DNA from: Hymenopellis radicata | Lineage: Eukaryota > Basidiomycota > Agaricomycetes > Agaricales > Physalacriaceae | Assembly (NCBI GenBank): GCA_015501595.1 | Contig: JADNRX010000140.1 | Coordinates: 1-64,000, forward strand | DNA: 64,000 bases | Reading direction: 5' to 3' | Shown here: positions 45,719-57,786 of the stretch, one piece after another | How positions within the stretch are numbered: position 1 is the first letter of the stretch | Layout of the letters: the number at the start of each line of letters is the position of its first letter | Notes under the pieces: model-generated | What the model saw: only the letters and a program-made list of their open reading frames with translations | Databases searched by the model: none | Told to the model about the DNA's origin: nothing | Translations under genes and position numbers: made by a program

Positions 45719-47670
45719 ATGCGCGGAATCAGGGCTGCTGCGGCCCTTCTCTTTTCGGCTTCCTCTCTAGTCTCTAGTGTGGCCGCCATCGCCAAAGTGA
45801 CTCGCTCTGGAAAATACCTGGTCACTGACGGCGGTGAACGATTCTACATCAAGGGAGTCGCCTACCAGGAGCAAGGTTGGTTTCTCGCACATTGAAGCGC
45901 TTGGGCGCTTATGTTTCTGCAGGGGCTGTGGTGGCGAGTAGTGACAACGCCTTTGGGGAACCGTCGAGTTTCATTGATCCCTTGTCGAGCAGCGATGCTT
46001 GCTCTCGAGACTTGCCGTTCCTTCAACAACTTGGTGTCAACACCCTACGAATTTACAGCGTGAACTCTAGTCTGGATCATGATGCCTGCATGAAAACATT
46101 CAGCGATGCCGGAATCTACACTATGTAAGTCGACCACTCTATCATTGTTTTTATCTGCTTGACATCTTTTTAGTATTGATCTCGCCCTTCCTCTCAATGG
46201 CTCTATCGACCGGACAACACCTTCGTGGTCAACCAACATTATGGATCAGTATCTGCGTACCATCGACACATTCTCCAAGTACGACAATGTTTTGGCCGTC
46301 AACGTTGGAAATGAAGTCGTCACTTCTGAGTCCCTTCCTGCTGCTCCTTTCGTCAAGGCCGCCGCACGCGATATCAAGGCTTACCTGTGAGCTCACATGT
46401 CCTTGTTCTATGTTCAGCGCTGACGTCTTTCCCAGCGCCTCCAAGAAATCTGACATATTGGTCGGCTATGCAGCTATCGATGGTGCCACGGACTTCCGCC
46501 TTACCCTTGCCGAGTTCTTCTCTTGTAATTCGGATGCTGTGTCAATCGATATCTATGGATTGAATGAGTAGTAAGCCAGCATCTGACATGTCGTTACTGT
46601 CCCACACTAATTGGCTTTCAAGTGCGTGGTGTGGTGACTCCACTTATGCAGCTTCGTACGCAGGCATCGATACCGACTATTCCGACTACAACGTTGTTGC
46701 CTATTTTTCGGAGTTCGGGTGTATTACCTCTCCGCCACGCTTGTGGACTGAGGTTGGCGCCCTCTTCAGCACCCCAATGACCGAGCACTGGTCCGGTGGT
46801 ATCGCGTTTTCCTACTTCCCCGCCGAGTCAGTACAGGGCCAATTCGGCATGGTGACGGTGTCAGGTATCATCATTGCTCTGTCTTCTCACAACGATCCCT
46901 CACGACTGATTCAGGAAACGATGTCACCACTAGTGATGACTTTGACCGTCTGAAGACACAATATGGCCAGATTTCCCCTCCGAATTCCCCGACCTCGGGT
47001 TCGGATACTTACCCATCGTGTCCCACGACCTTGAACGCTTCTACGACTCTCCCGGGAACCCCAGATGACGCATCCTGCGACTGCGTGCTCAAAGCTCTTC
47101 CTTGCCAATTCACACCCGCCACCAATAACTACACCGTGATCGTGGGTGAACTCCTCAACACTGCTTGCAGCTTGCTAGGCTCTTCTGGTGGAAGCTGTGC
47201 TGATATTGGCTCTGATGGTTCTACCGGGACCTACGGACGCCTTTCAGGATGCGACCCAAGTAAGCGTTGTTTTCATGTTCCCGGCCATCTTGGTTAAGAT
47301 GTTCCTTTCAGCCATCAAGTTGTCTTATGCTATGAGCGAGTACTACGGTTTGAACAACAAGGATGAACAGGCGTGCAGTTTCGCAGGAAATGGCACTGTG
47401 AACAGCGCTTCGAGTTCGGAAGCAAGCGCTGTTGCCTCGTCTTGTCTGCCCAGCCCTTCGGCAACGTTCACTCCCTCTTCTCCCCCTGATTTGGCTAGCG
47501 GTGGTGGATCCTCCTCTGGAGGCGGCTCAGGTTCCGGTTCTGGCGGTTCCTCCAGCTCATCAGCGCCGAATAACGGAGCTGTTGCCCTTGTTGGCGACTC
47601 AAGGGCTATTGTTGGCATGTTAGCAATGATGGTGATTGGTGCTGCCAGCGGGTTGTACACTGTACTCTAA
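45719..47670 (+). CDS. GH72 beta-1,3-glucanosyltransferase (Gas/Gel), GPI-anchored
   Basis: Cell-wall enzyme that cuts and rejoins beta-1,3-glucan chains at the plasma-membrane surface. A signal peptide (MRGIRAAAALLFSASSLVSS) precedes the GH72 domain: RFYIKGVAYQEQ, NTLRIYSVN, acid/base Glu in AVNVGNEVV, IDIYGLNEYAWCG, nucleophile Glu in YFSEFGC, and EHWSGGIAFSYF. A Cys-rich X8/CBM43 module follows (SCDCVLKALPC, NTACSLLGSSGGSC), making it a GH72+ type. The end is a Ser/Gly-rich stalk and a hydrophobic GPI-attachment tail (VGMLAMMVIGAASGLYTVL). Seven or so introns, all in phase. Confidence 0.96.
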
Positions 47671-47861
47671 AAGTGTTGGGAGTTGAAAGCATTACGGACA
47701 GCTATTTATGCATATACCATTACTATTACCTAGGACGTTACATATACGCTTTGGCAAGTAATTTTGTTGCCTTCATTTGCGTCACCTTTCATTCGTGGGA
47801 AACTAAGTGGAAGTTTTACAAACTCCGCTGCACGTCTTTTTCTTCCGTACCACCATCATCC

Positions 47862-49550
47862 ATGTCTTCTCCACTTCCTTTGGACGAGACTCAGACGAAT
47901 TGGCGCACCGACGACTCAATGGCTCTCCATACAGCCGGCGACGAGTCTAACGGTCTTAATGATCACGCTGGGCCAGGTGCTGATTTGGACTACAAACGCG
48001 GTGGTTCGACAGAAGGTCCTCCCCCTCCTTCTGGCATGAAAGGCGACGGAGTCTTCCGCGAAAAGCAAGTCAAGGTGCTTAGGTCTTTCTTGTCTATTGC
48101 TTGTCATTGCGTTCAGAGTCAAAGACGGTCGGGCAAGACAAGAAGCCCCTGGTGGTTCGGATATCGCAGCCTGACGTCTCCCTGCTGATGCCCTCGTCTT
48201 TGACTTGACTCTTATACCAGTCTCTGGGCTTTTCTCCATGAGGCTACCCAATCGCACTTTTCATCCAATCTGTCTCTGAGCTGGACGTTCACCTCTTGCT
48301 GTCTAGCCAAACAAAGTCTATATCGGTGGTCTTCCCGAAAATACGCGTCAAGAGGATCTACAGAATTGTTTTGGCAAAATAGGCAATATCGTGAACATTG
48401 AACTCAAGTATGTGCCCATTAAATCATCATTCGTTCAAATCGGCCTAAATGTGCCGTGTAGGATCGGGTATGGGTTTGTGGTGCGGTCTCTTTCTCGTGT
48501 TCCTACCAGGTATTTCCTGACATCTCTCTAGGAATTTGATAGCAGGGAAGCCGCAGAAGAAAGTGTTGCCAAGTATAACGAAGGCTATTTTATGGGTAAC
48601 AAAATTCGCGTCGAGATGTCACATGGCGGCGGCAGAACAGCAAAATACTCCAGCGAGCCTGGAGCTTGCTTCAGGTGTGGCCAAATGGGCCATTGGGCGA
48701 GGTATGTCTGGCTATAATTCTCACGAGCGATCCTCCTTGTAACTTTCAAGTTCCAGGGAATGTCCGATAGCGGGGCCGTAAGCAGCCTTCTCCTTTTTCG
48801 GTTTTTCAGTTGTTGACTCCACTCCTTAGGCCTCCCCCGCGACGCGAACCGCCATTGATTGACCGTATTCAACGTGATCATCCTCCCGTGTCTAGAGATG
48901 TTCGCTATGACTATGCGCCTATGGGACGTGATTATCGACGACCTCCATCTCCTGCTAGGGACTTCCGAGACTATGGGCCTCCTCCTCCTAGCCGTTATGA
49001 TGATTACAGGCGGCCACCCCCAATGGCAGAGAGAGACAGATATCCTCCAGCTGACAGAGCACGCTATGATTATCGCTCAGGTCCTATTCCTCCAGCGTAT
49101 CCACCTTATGATCGCTATGACCGGAAAGCGGAGCGGTATCCTCCTTACGGACCTCCCTCTGCAGGTCGACCTCGCACTCCTCCTCGGTATCGTGAAGATT
49201 ATGACAGACCCGTAGTCCGGTGCGCAATTTCGTTGGTTATCCTAGGCGTTACTAAGGATCATTGTACAGAGACTATCCTGATTATCGTGGTCGTCCTGTA
49301 ACGCCACCTCGTTATTCTGATTATCCCAGAGGCGCGAGCCCTGACGCCCGATTTAGGTAGATATCATCTACCCAAAGTCGATGCCCTTTTGACCTATGCA
49401 TGCAGGCGTCGTTCTGAAAGTCCTACTGGTCGCTCTGCTGCTGCTTATGAGTATGCTCCGCCTGATTCGAACTATCCAGCGACCCCTCCTGGGCCTCCAC
49501 CGCCATCTCGCCGCGACTACCCTCCTCGGGGTTATGCGGATAGGAGATGA
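47862..49550 (+). CDS. RNA-binding protein with RRM and CCHC zinc knuckle
   Basis: SR-like nuclear RNA-binding protein, probably in splicing or mRNA processing. It starts MSSPLPLDETQTNW, an acidic lead. RNP2 is KVYIGGLPE and RNP1 is reconstituted by splicing as IGYGFVEF. The zinc knuckle is CFRCGQMGHWAREC. The C-terminal half is Arg/Pro/Tyr/Asp-rich (repeated RYDY, PPPSRYDDY, RDYPPRGYADRR) and surely disordered. Introns after the RRM are clear. The stretch 48075-48305 between the first exon and the RRM is not resolved: it may be one unusually long intron of about 230 nt or hold a small exon near 48115. Confidence 0.88.
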
Positions 49551-49874
49551 ATTCAGACGGCGGCTTGACTGTTCTAGTCTATGTCTCAGACTCGTTAACC
49601 TTTGCTGGCTTTTGCCTCGACGACTTGGCCAAAACTTAAACTACTATCTTGCTTTTCTCTCGTCTCGGAATGTGTTCTTTGCATTTTCGATGACCATTTG
49701 ACATTGTTCATTCTCAGTAGTCCTATTATATGCTAGAGTGATTTGTTCTACGCGTACTATGCACATACATGTAACAGAGATCTCGTTGACCTGCAATCAT
49801 GATGTTGATCGTTGTTGACGCCAGACTTGACACCCATCACTGATTACCTTGGCATTGGTTCGAACCTTTCCTTG
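49551..49874. other. Intergenic, nothing recognised
   Basis: About 320 bp between two genes on the plus strand. Presumed 3' UTR of the RNA-binding protein and promoter of the RhoGAP; no specific element identified. Confidence 0.4.
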
Positions 49875-52762
49875 ATGGCCGCCAATCCCATAATGGATCA
49901 TCCTCCTCCATCGTCGCGACCATCTATCTCAGACCCTCATCTACCTGCATATGGACCGGTGCCGTTGTTCGACGTGCACCTTCGCTTTCTGACCGATTCA
50001 TATTTGAGCTTTTTCTATGAACGGCATGTCTTCGTGGTCCATCTTGTGCCCCTCTCATTTTAAATCCTACTAGGAAACGAATCGAAGAAATATAGTGAGG
50101 AAAACAGGCGTTGTTCTTTTCCATTTCTCATTCCACCTGCAGTGTCGAATCACTGTTGAAGTTGCATCGTAAAATTCAGAGCATTGATACGTTTCTCGAT
50201 GATCGCACCGACATGAGTTCCACCCGGAGCGCCTGGAATGAAGTAAGAGACAACGTCGAGCGTGGTACGTGTCCCATATATTGCTTCACTATCATTCTAC
50301 TAATGTCTTATTCGTAGAGGCCCAAACTCGACAGGCATTTCTGGCGACGTTAATTGTCGATGTCATCAATCCCTTGACGTCCGTCAAGGTACGCAGGCTC
50401 CCTCGTACATCATCCAACGCTCAATCGCCTCCAGGAGACTCAAGAGCGGACACGAAAACGGGTGAAGGAGGATCTTAAGGAGTCCGGAGCGGCGTACAAC
50501 GAATTTGCGGAGGTGACACTTCCCAGACTCAAGTCGCGTTATACAAAGAAGTTTGCAGAAGTGGAGGTGCGTGTATCATATGTCTCTCGCTCTCAATTCC
50601 TCATGCATCCTACCTTTCTAGGAGCAAAAACAAGCAGCGCTAGCCCCGTCCATGCCACCTCAATCCCCTCCACCGCCTGAACCACAGAGCGCCACAACGT
50701 CCAGGGGTTATCCTGCACCGGCACGTCCAACCGTCACTTCACCTCAACCTTTAAGGGCTTTGGACCGTCGTCCCTCAGGCAGCGGGCCTTCTGGTCGCAA
50801 TCGTTCACCGTCCTCATCTACAGCCTTCTCCGATCTGGCACACCAAGGTTGGCAGTCCGCTCAAGCGTGGTCCTACGCACTCATTGCCACCAGGGAAAAA
50901 GCAGCTGAATACACTCATCGGTTTCCTCGATACAAAGGGCGGCTCCGTTAAGGACTCTCTTGGTGGCCGTGAAAACCAGGCTCTGCGCACAGTCCGAGCA
51001 AAACGCGAGCTTGAGGAAGCGGGTGCGCATTATTTCCCAGGATTTCAGTTCGATACTCATCAAATTATCCAATAGATAAAGAGTATCGGAAAGGGGTTCA
51101 CTGGCTTGAGACACTTCGACTACGACGTACAAAGATCTTGGAAAGCGGTTATAATGCACGCTCGATCCATCCTTGTCTATGACAGCCACGCTGATTTCGT
51201 AAAGTCTCTAGCCGGATTTGTGCAAGAATCCTCGAACGCCGTCAAGAAAGCACTTGAAAAGTACACAGACAACTTGACGTGCGTAATTCAATCTGGAGCC
51301 GTGGCTGTTGCTTTAACGGAGGCGATAGGGCTACAACAACTACGCAAACCCAGCTTTCTTCGCACATGCGGTCCTCGGTCGACAGAATATCTCCAGAGAA
51401 AGACGTTTCGAAAGTCGCGGCTTACATTCCCAAGTCATTGGCTTCTTCCATACCCGATCCCATTCTTTACCACAACGGAAACCTCGGCGAATGCAAAGAT
51501 CTAATTTTCGGGTTTAGCTTGATGGACTATGCCACTTCTAAAAACTTGCCGGAAGGCGAGATACCTAAGATCATCAAGATTTGCATCGCGGAAATTGACT
51601 TCAGAGGCTTGGAGTGTGAAGGAATTTATCGAGTACGTCGACTAAAATTAGGCCTACAATTTACTCAAGATCCTACAAGGTTTCCGGTCGGCATGCAGTC
51701 GTTCAAGCAGTGCGTTTTGGCACATCTTGCTAGATTAGTAATTCATGTTCAGTAGATGCAACGTGACGTGGAGAAAGACGAAGACGCTTTCCGCTTCCAA
51801 CCACAACACGATGTTTATGCTGTGGCATCAGTTCTCAAGGTACACATTACGGCTGTCTAGGAAGAAGATTTACTAAGATGTTCTAGTTGTATCTACGCGA
51901 GCTTCCAGAACCGATATTTCGATACTCATTGCAAGATCGTATCCAACATACAGAGGACTTCGGTATGTTGCAGTACCGCTCGTGGTATGCCCTCATCTTA
52001 TTTGATCGATAGCCGAACATCAATCTAACAACTTCGCGGTGCTAAGATCCAAGATGAGACGTCTACCGATCGTTCATCAAGCAACGCTGAGGGCTCTCCT
52101 GGAGCACCTTGCTCGGGTCGTTTCTTTCTATGAGAAGAACAAGATGGATGCTAGGAATTTGGCTATCGTGTTTGGAGGCGTCATTTTCGGTGAAGATGAA
52201 ATGCCCAAGGCAGGGGATTTATTGAGCATTCAAAATTGGAAGGTGAGCTGCGTCATTTCCTATCTTTATCGCATATCTGATCCTCTACTCTACATAGGAT
52301 ACTCTCATGGAGGACCTCATAACAAACGCTCACGTACTCTTTGACGACGGAAAGCAGTCTGCACCACTACCCCCCACGCCGATCGGGGAGCCAGCACCGA
52401 AATATTCCTATGGTTCCAAGAGCACAAAATTCACAAAATTCACACCACCGGCACCTCTGCCTCTCTCGCCGAGCTCACCATCATCCGAAGACTTCACACC
52501 CCGTCTACCTCCTAGACCTACAAATAGCATCCATCCATCTCTACGTTCAGGTCAAGCGTCGCCGATAAAGGATCGGATGGATGTTCCTCCTCCTCCTCCT
52601 CCTCCCTTGCGGTCACCTGTCAAGCAGACCACCGTTAAGCAAGTCAAAGAAGATTCGACTCGTGCTCCTGACACTGTTCCCTTTCCCCGTGCCGCTGTTG
52701 ATGATTCGCAGCCACCACCACCGACTGATATCCGAGCCATGCCTGGGGATGATATACCATGA
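49875..52762 (+). CDS. F-BAR and RhoGAP domain protein (Rga7/Rgd1-like)
   Basis: Membrane-bending GTPase-activating protein for Rho GTPases, acting in polarity and cytokinesis. It starts MAANPIMDHPPPSS. The F-BAR domain is split over many exons (VPLFDVHLRFLTDSYLSFF, YVESLLKLHRKIQSID, GGSVKDSLGGRENQALRTVRAK, KEYRKGVHWLETLRLRR, ALEKYTDNL). The RhoGAP domain has the Arg finger in GIYRVSGRHA, restored only by splicing, and RNLAIVFGGVIF. The C-terminus is Pro-rich (PPPPPPPLRSP), a likely SH3 ligand. One intron (50024-50073) uses a GC donor. A 64-nt intron joins KILES to AGFVQESSNAV in phase. All later exons keep frame; the stop is at 52762. Confidence 0.92.
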
Positions 52763-53010
52763 TAACTCTTGAAGGATCCATATTAACGGTTATTTACGCG
52801 TACGGATTGTCTTGTTAGTGTTCCTGTCCTCATGTATGCAATGATTGTAGCATTATTTTAAAGACCTGATGACTCGACCGGCCCCGGCCCTCGCCATTGT
52901 CGCGTAACATTCACGTGAGCGTGACAGCTGGTTGGCTTCAAATTGCCACCGACGTGCTTCTTTCCGTTCTTTCATCTGCACCATTGTTTCCAGATCGCGC
53001 AGGTTCAGCC

Positions 53011-55527
53011 ATGCCCAAAGTCAAGTTTTTCGCGGTTGCCGTCGGGAGAGAAGGTCCCAAGATATATGACACCTGGACAGAAGTCAGTTACCATTTTCGG
53101 ATTATCGCTTCACGCTCACTCCTCTACTCCAGTGCGAGAAGAATGTCGGTATCCTTTTTTCAATATTTTCGATCTACCATATGAATCTGCTCAAGGTCAA
53201 GCGCTACCCCGGCGCCAAGCACAAGAGCTTCCCCACGCGACGCGAGGCGCAGGAATGGCTTGGTGCGTCGATTGATCGGTCTTGCAACGCGACTCAACAT
53301 TCGGCGATGGGCTCTTCAGATGTTCAAGCACTACGCGGGAGTATCCCGCGAAGAGGGCCACCGGTGGGCGCCGAAGTCATTGTCATTGATTCAGACTCAG
53401 ACTCCACGACCTCTGCTCGTAAATTGCGAATCAAGCCATCCGCACCGAAACGCACCCCGCCGGTGAGAAATGGAAATGACAGCGACGATACAGACATGGA
53501 GATTGAGATTATATCTCCTCCGCAGACTGGAGGGGCTAAGACAGAGCCGCCTAGTACGAAGGATTCTACCGAGATTATACTCTCTCCGGAGCAGCAGGAC
53601 GTCCTAAGACGGGTCAGTTCGGGACAGAATGTCTTTTTTACGGGATCTGCTGGCAAGTTGCATGATAGCTTTCGATAAATTGTTCTTATTCATCATAGGC
53701 ACTGGAAAGTCGATCCTCTTGAACGAGATCATCAAGACGCTCAGAAACTCGGGCAAAACAACCGCCGTCACAGCGTCTACTGGAATTGCCTCCGTGAATC
53801 TTAAAGGAACAACCTTACATTCTTGGGCAGGAATTCAGTTAGGTAACGATGACATAAAGAAATATGTTGGTAAATTCCTCGGTCGCCCAAATTCGCCAGC
53901 CACAAAGCGCTGGAGGGAGACAAATGCGCTCATTATCGATGAAAGTATGTGCTTACAGTCAAAAAATCATAACTGACCCGTGTGTTCAGTTTCTATGATT
54001 GATGGCGCGCTCTTTGACAAGCTGGTATGTTCGCTTTTGAAGTATAGGACACTCTAGAATATCATCTGCTGTTCGCAGGAAGAAATCGCACGACGTCTCA
54101 GACATGACGACAGGCCGTTTGGCGGGATTCAAGTACGTGCCCAGCAAGTATGGAAGCTTGGCCCTGCGCTAGACATCATATCATAGCTCGTCTTATCTGG
54201 TGATTTCTGTCAGCTTCCTCCTGTCCCCGGTCATGGTAAACCCATTACCTTTGCCTTCGACTCGAAGAGCTGGAATGCCTGTGTCGGAAGCCCTGTTACA
54301 CTAACACGTGTCTTCAGACAAAAGGATCAACGTGCGGCATAGTGTTACCTGTGGCGCATTTTTTAACGACCCTCCTAGGTTTCGTTAACATGTTGAATGC
54401 TATGCGTTTTGGAGTTCTGGACTCGCAGACTATTCAAGCCTTCCATGACTTGGCGCGGCCATTGACATATACGGATGGGATTGGTCCCACCGAAATGTAG
54501 ATGATCTCTTCATCTTGAAGTCGACATTATTCTCATGACTTGCCATAGCTACTCTCTCAGACATGAGGTTGAGAATGCTAACTCCAGCAGATTGAAGAAC
54601 CTCCCAGGCGAGCAGCACACCTACCGGGCTCGCGATGTTCCGGGGATTGACGCCTATGGGAAGACCCCGGACAAGGATGCGGTGGACAAATTGCTATCTC
54701 GTTTGGTGGTTCCCGGCGAAGTTTCTTTGAAGGTCGGTCGTACTTGGGTATCATTTCGAAAGTCAAAGTGAATCCGAACGTGTCAGGTCGGGGCTCAAGT
54801 GATGCTCGTCAAGGTAGAGCTTATCGCATTTAGTGTGCTCCCAATTCTTAGCCATTGGTTTAGAATCTTGAGCAGGGACATCTAGTGAACGGTTCCGTAG
54901 GAAAGGTGACTGACTTCGTCACTGCAGCTGAAGCATTGGATGCATCGCTGGCAGTCGGAGCCGGTCCTGGCGTCGATGACCCCTCGGCCGCTGTACGCGG
55001 ACTGCCTCCGACTCAGAAATGGCCTCTCGTTCAGTTCCTTAACGGACGGAGGCTGGTATGCGTTCCCCAGGACTTCACAGTCGAAAACGTCAATGGACAG
55101 ACCGAGGCGAAGAGGGACCAAGTGCGTTCCTATGCTCCCTAATTGTATCTAATGTGGCCAATTTCGAACAGGTTCCACTGATCCTAGCGTGGGCTTTAAG
55201 TGTGCACAAATCACAAGGTCAAACACTCGAACGCGTCAAGGTAGACCTAAAGAGCACTTTTGAGAAAGGGCAAGGTGAGCAAATGTTCTTCTCATAGACC
55301 GAACCCAGTTTTATTATCATCACAAGCTTATGTGGCGCTGTCGAGAGCAACGACGATGGAGAACCTGCAGGTGCTGAATTTCAGTCCCACCAAGTACGTC
55401 AGGAATGCAAGCTTCTCTTCGTACACTCATCGTACTTTTCACCAGGGTTGCGGCTCATCCACGTGTTATTGAGTGGGCCAAGGGTCTAATAACTCACGAG
55501 GTGGATATCGAGGAAGACGACTTCTGA
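53011..55527 (+). CDS. PIF1: PIF1-family DNA helicase with N-terminal RNase H1-like hybrid-binding domain
   Basis: 5'-3' DNA helicase for telomere, mitochondrial and R-loop/G-quadruplex maintenance. The N-terminus [24 protein letters not shown] plus [16 protein letters not shown] and [11 protein letters not shown] is the RNase H1 N-terminal (RNA-DNA hybrid binding) fold. An acidic Ser-rich linker follows. Helicase motifs: [14 protein letters not shown] (Walker A, split by an intron), [56 protein letters not shown], and C-terminal [13 protein letters not shown] and [10 protein letters not shown]. About 670 residues, ten introns in phase. The C-terminus ends acidic (VDIEEDDF). Convergent with the Ysc84-like gene. 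Confidence 0.93.
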
Positions 55528-55649
55528 GGCCTGAGGGCTTTATTGATATGTTTGGAAGCCATGTTGTCGTAGGCGCTGATCATTACTCTGTACTACATAT
55601 TCTACGTTAGACCGAAATGCTAGATATACACTGATTGTTGTTACGAGTC

Positions 55650-57627
55650 TTAGACAACTTCCACAAAGTTGCAGGGAATATCCCTCGTCGGCTGTCAATG
55701 GTTCCGGTCCACCTGCAGCACATTATAAGAGTGGCAAATGCGAAGAGTGATCGAGCTTACCAGTCGTCGGAACTGTCGCTCTTCTGGAGGATAATGATCA
55801 CATCGCCTTTCGAAAATGACAAATCACCCGACTACCGAAGCCGATAATTAGCGCAGGGGAAAAGGAAACAGTAAGGAATACTTACCTCGACAGCTTTGAA
55901 ATCGTACAAAGCAATCGCCCTGCCCACACCTTCGCCCAAAGGCTTGGTGAGTCCAGGCTTGGATGAAATGAATGGCGGAGGATCGCGGTCATCATGTTTA
56001 CCCCACTGTGGTTGTGAAGACGGCGAAGCAAGACTCATGGACCTTTGATGAGACATGCTCGTGGGAGATGCAGTGTAAGGTGCATCCAAAGACTCAAACC
56101 AATCATTCGACGTGTTGAGAACAGGCTTTGCCGAAAGTGACTGGCTGGTCTTGTGAGTCGGTTTCGTATCTGGGGGAACAAAATCGGATTCAAAGTGTGT
56201 GGAAAAGCCGTTTGAAGTAGAAGTATCGCGCTGCCATGAAGGTGTATCCGCAGATGGGTAACGGTTGCTTGGTGGGTCTGCGAATTCGTCTTCATTAAAG
56301 AAATACGAACCATTCTGCGTCTGTTGGCCCCAAGACGGAGGAGGAAAGGCAGTTTTGTCTGCCTTTTTCTTCTTCTTGAGTTGTGCGGGTGTTTGAGGGG
56401 CGCTAGAGCCAAGGCCATTGAAGGCATAGCCCGGAGAGTCTAAGCTACCTCCATCATTTACCCATTGGCGATTACCAGGCATTCCGGTGCAGGAATCGAG
56501 TGTTTGTATAAGCGGCGCAGTCCATGGCGGAGGATCGATAGCACCACTCAATAGTAACTTGGCAGTGACGTGGGGATTCCCATATGCCTTGAAAGTATAA
56601 GCTTTTCGACGCAGGTTCAACAAATCCATGCGCACCTGCGCATTGGCGTCCTGCCGTTCGACGATGACCGACCCTTCAACGGAAAGGCCGCCAAATAGGC
56701 CACGCGTCTTTGAGTAGCTGTACATTGCAGCAACTTTTCCACTAGAAATGGGCAAGTTAGATGGCACGGAAGAAACGAAGAGGAAGAGAAGGCTAATCAC
56801 CCAGTGTTGATGCTACCAAGGGCCTCTCCATTCCTTCCCAAGGGTCCCACAGCGATGGACATATTTCCGCCTAACGTAAGACTACCAGCTGCCATGAATG
56901 ATCTAACTGCCTGTAAACGATGAATGATGTTTCTCAGAAGGAAAGGAAGGGAACATGAAGGAGACTTACTGAGCGAGAGTTGAGCACGATCAGGAAATCC
57001 GTCAGTTCAGCGCCGGTCTACGGTCAAGGAAGAGCATAATGGGAGAACAAGAAGGAGAACATGGTCTGTGTCAATCAAAAATCTCAGTGAACTGATTGAA
57101 CATACCTGAGCGCCGAAGCCAATGCCTTGGACGATATCGTTAGAGACGCGTGCATATTCTGAGCGTGCTGAGTACCTGCGGTTCCGATCGCACTAGGACA
57201 TGACCATGACCCATCATCAAGTCGAGCAATCACGATGCCGCTACCAGCACGAGCGGAGAATACGAATCCAGCTTGGAGCTTGTAAGTGCATTATTCGATC
57301 ACCTTGAATGCGCGCCAACCTTTCATGACTGTAAATAAAGCAAAACCTTTGGCATTCTCAAGAACATGACGGCTACATGAGATTTAGTTGTGTGGCACCG
57401 TTTAGAACAAGTACGTACGGGATGACATTGTCGAGTCCATTATTGTGACCATCCACGAACGATTTGACTGGAATACGACGATTGGTCCAGAATGTCGATG
57501 CAAGACACAAGGAGCGTACAGATTTTTGCCGCTACAAAATGTTGAACAACGTCGCGAGGTGCAGTGGCAGCAAGGCAGTACCTTTTATGGTTTCCTTGGG
57601 CAAAGGCTGGGGAACGGGAGATTTCAT
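55650..57627 (-). CDS. Ysc84/Lsb3-type SYLF-SH3 actin-binding protein, with an apparent 1-nt frame break
   Basis: Endocytic actin-patch protein: the SYLF domain binds lipid and actin, the SH3 domain binds Las17/WASP. The start MKSPVPQPLPKETIKAAKIFKS is assembled from small exons, then NVIPRHVLENAKGFALFTVMKAG, ARAGSGIVIARLDDGSWS, GIGFGAQ, ELTDFLIVLNSRS and YSKTRGLFGGLSVEGSVIVE. A Pro/Ser/Asn-rich linker leads to the SH3 (AIALYDFKAVESGDLSFSKGD, WWTGTIDSRRGIFPA). The protein should end PANFVEVV, but the genome has AA instead of AAA at 55669-55670, sending the frame to TLWKLSKT. One added base restores the ending and a TAA at 55652-55650. Divergent from Argonaute by 159 bp. Confidence 0.92.
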
Positions 57628-57786
57628 GAAGAGAGTAGTCGGTCAAGTGAGCCCTGCCTCGTCATCATGGCCTACTGCGTTTACGCCGCCTCAGCAGCGG
57701 CACCTTTTCATTTATGACTCAGCACGGAACGTGAAGCCGATCCCGCGAAAGCGCCAAGCTTTAGCCTTTGACCACCATCATCTCAC
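57628..57786. promoter_or_regulatory. Shared Ysc84-like/Argonaute divergent promoter
   Basis: 159 bp between opposite start codons; positional call only. Confidence 0.45.

Noticed and set aside
51060..51250. Apparent frame break in the F-BAR domain after KILESG
   Set aside because: A 64-nt intron (GTTATA to CTCTAG) joins KILES to AGFVQESSNAV in phase.
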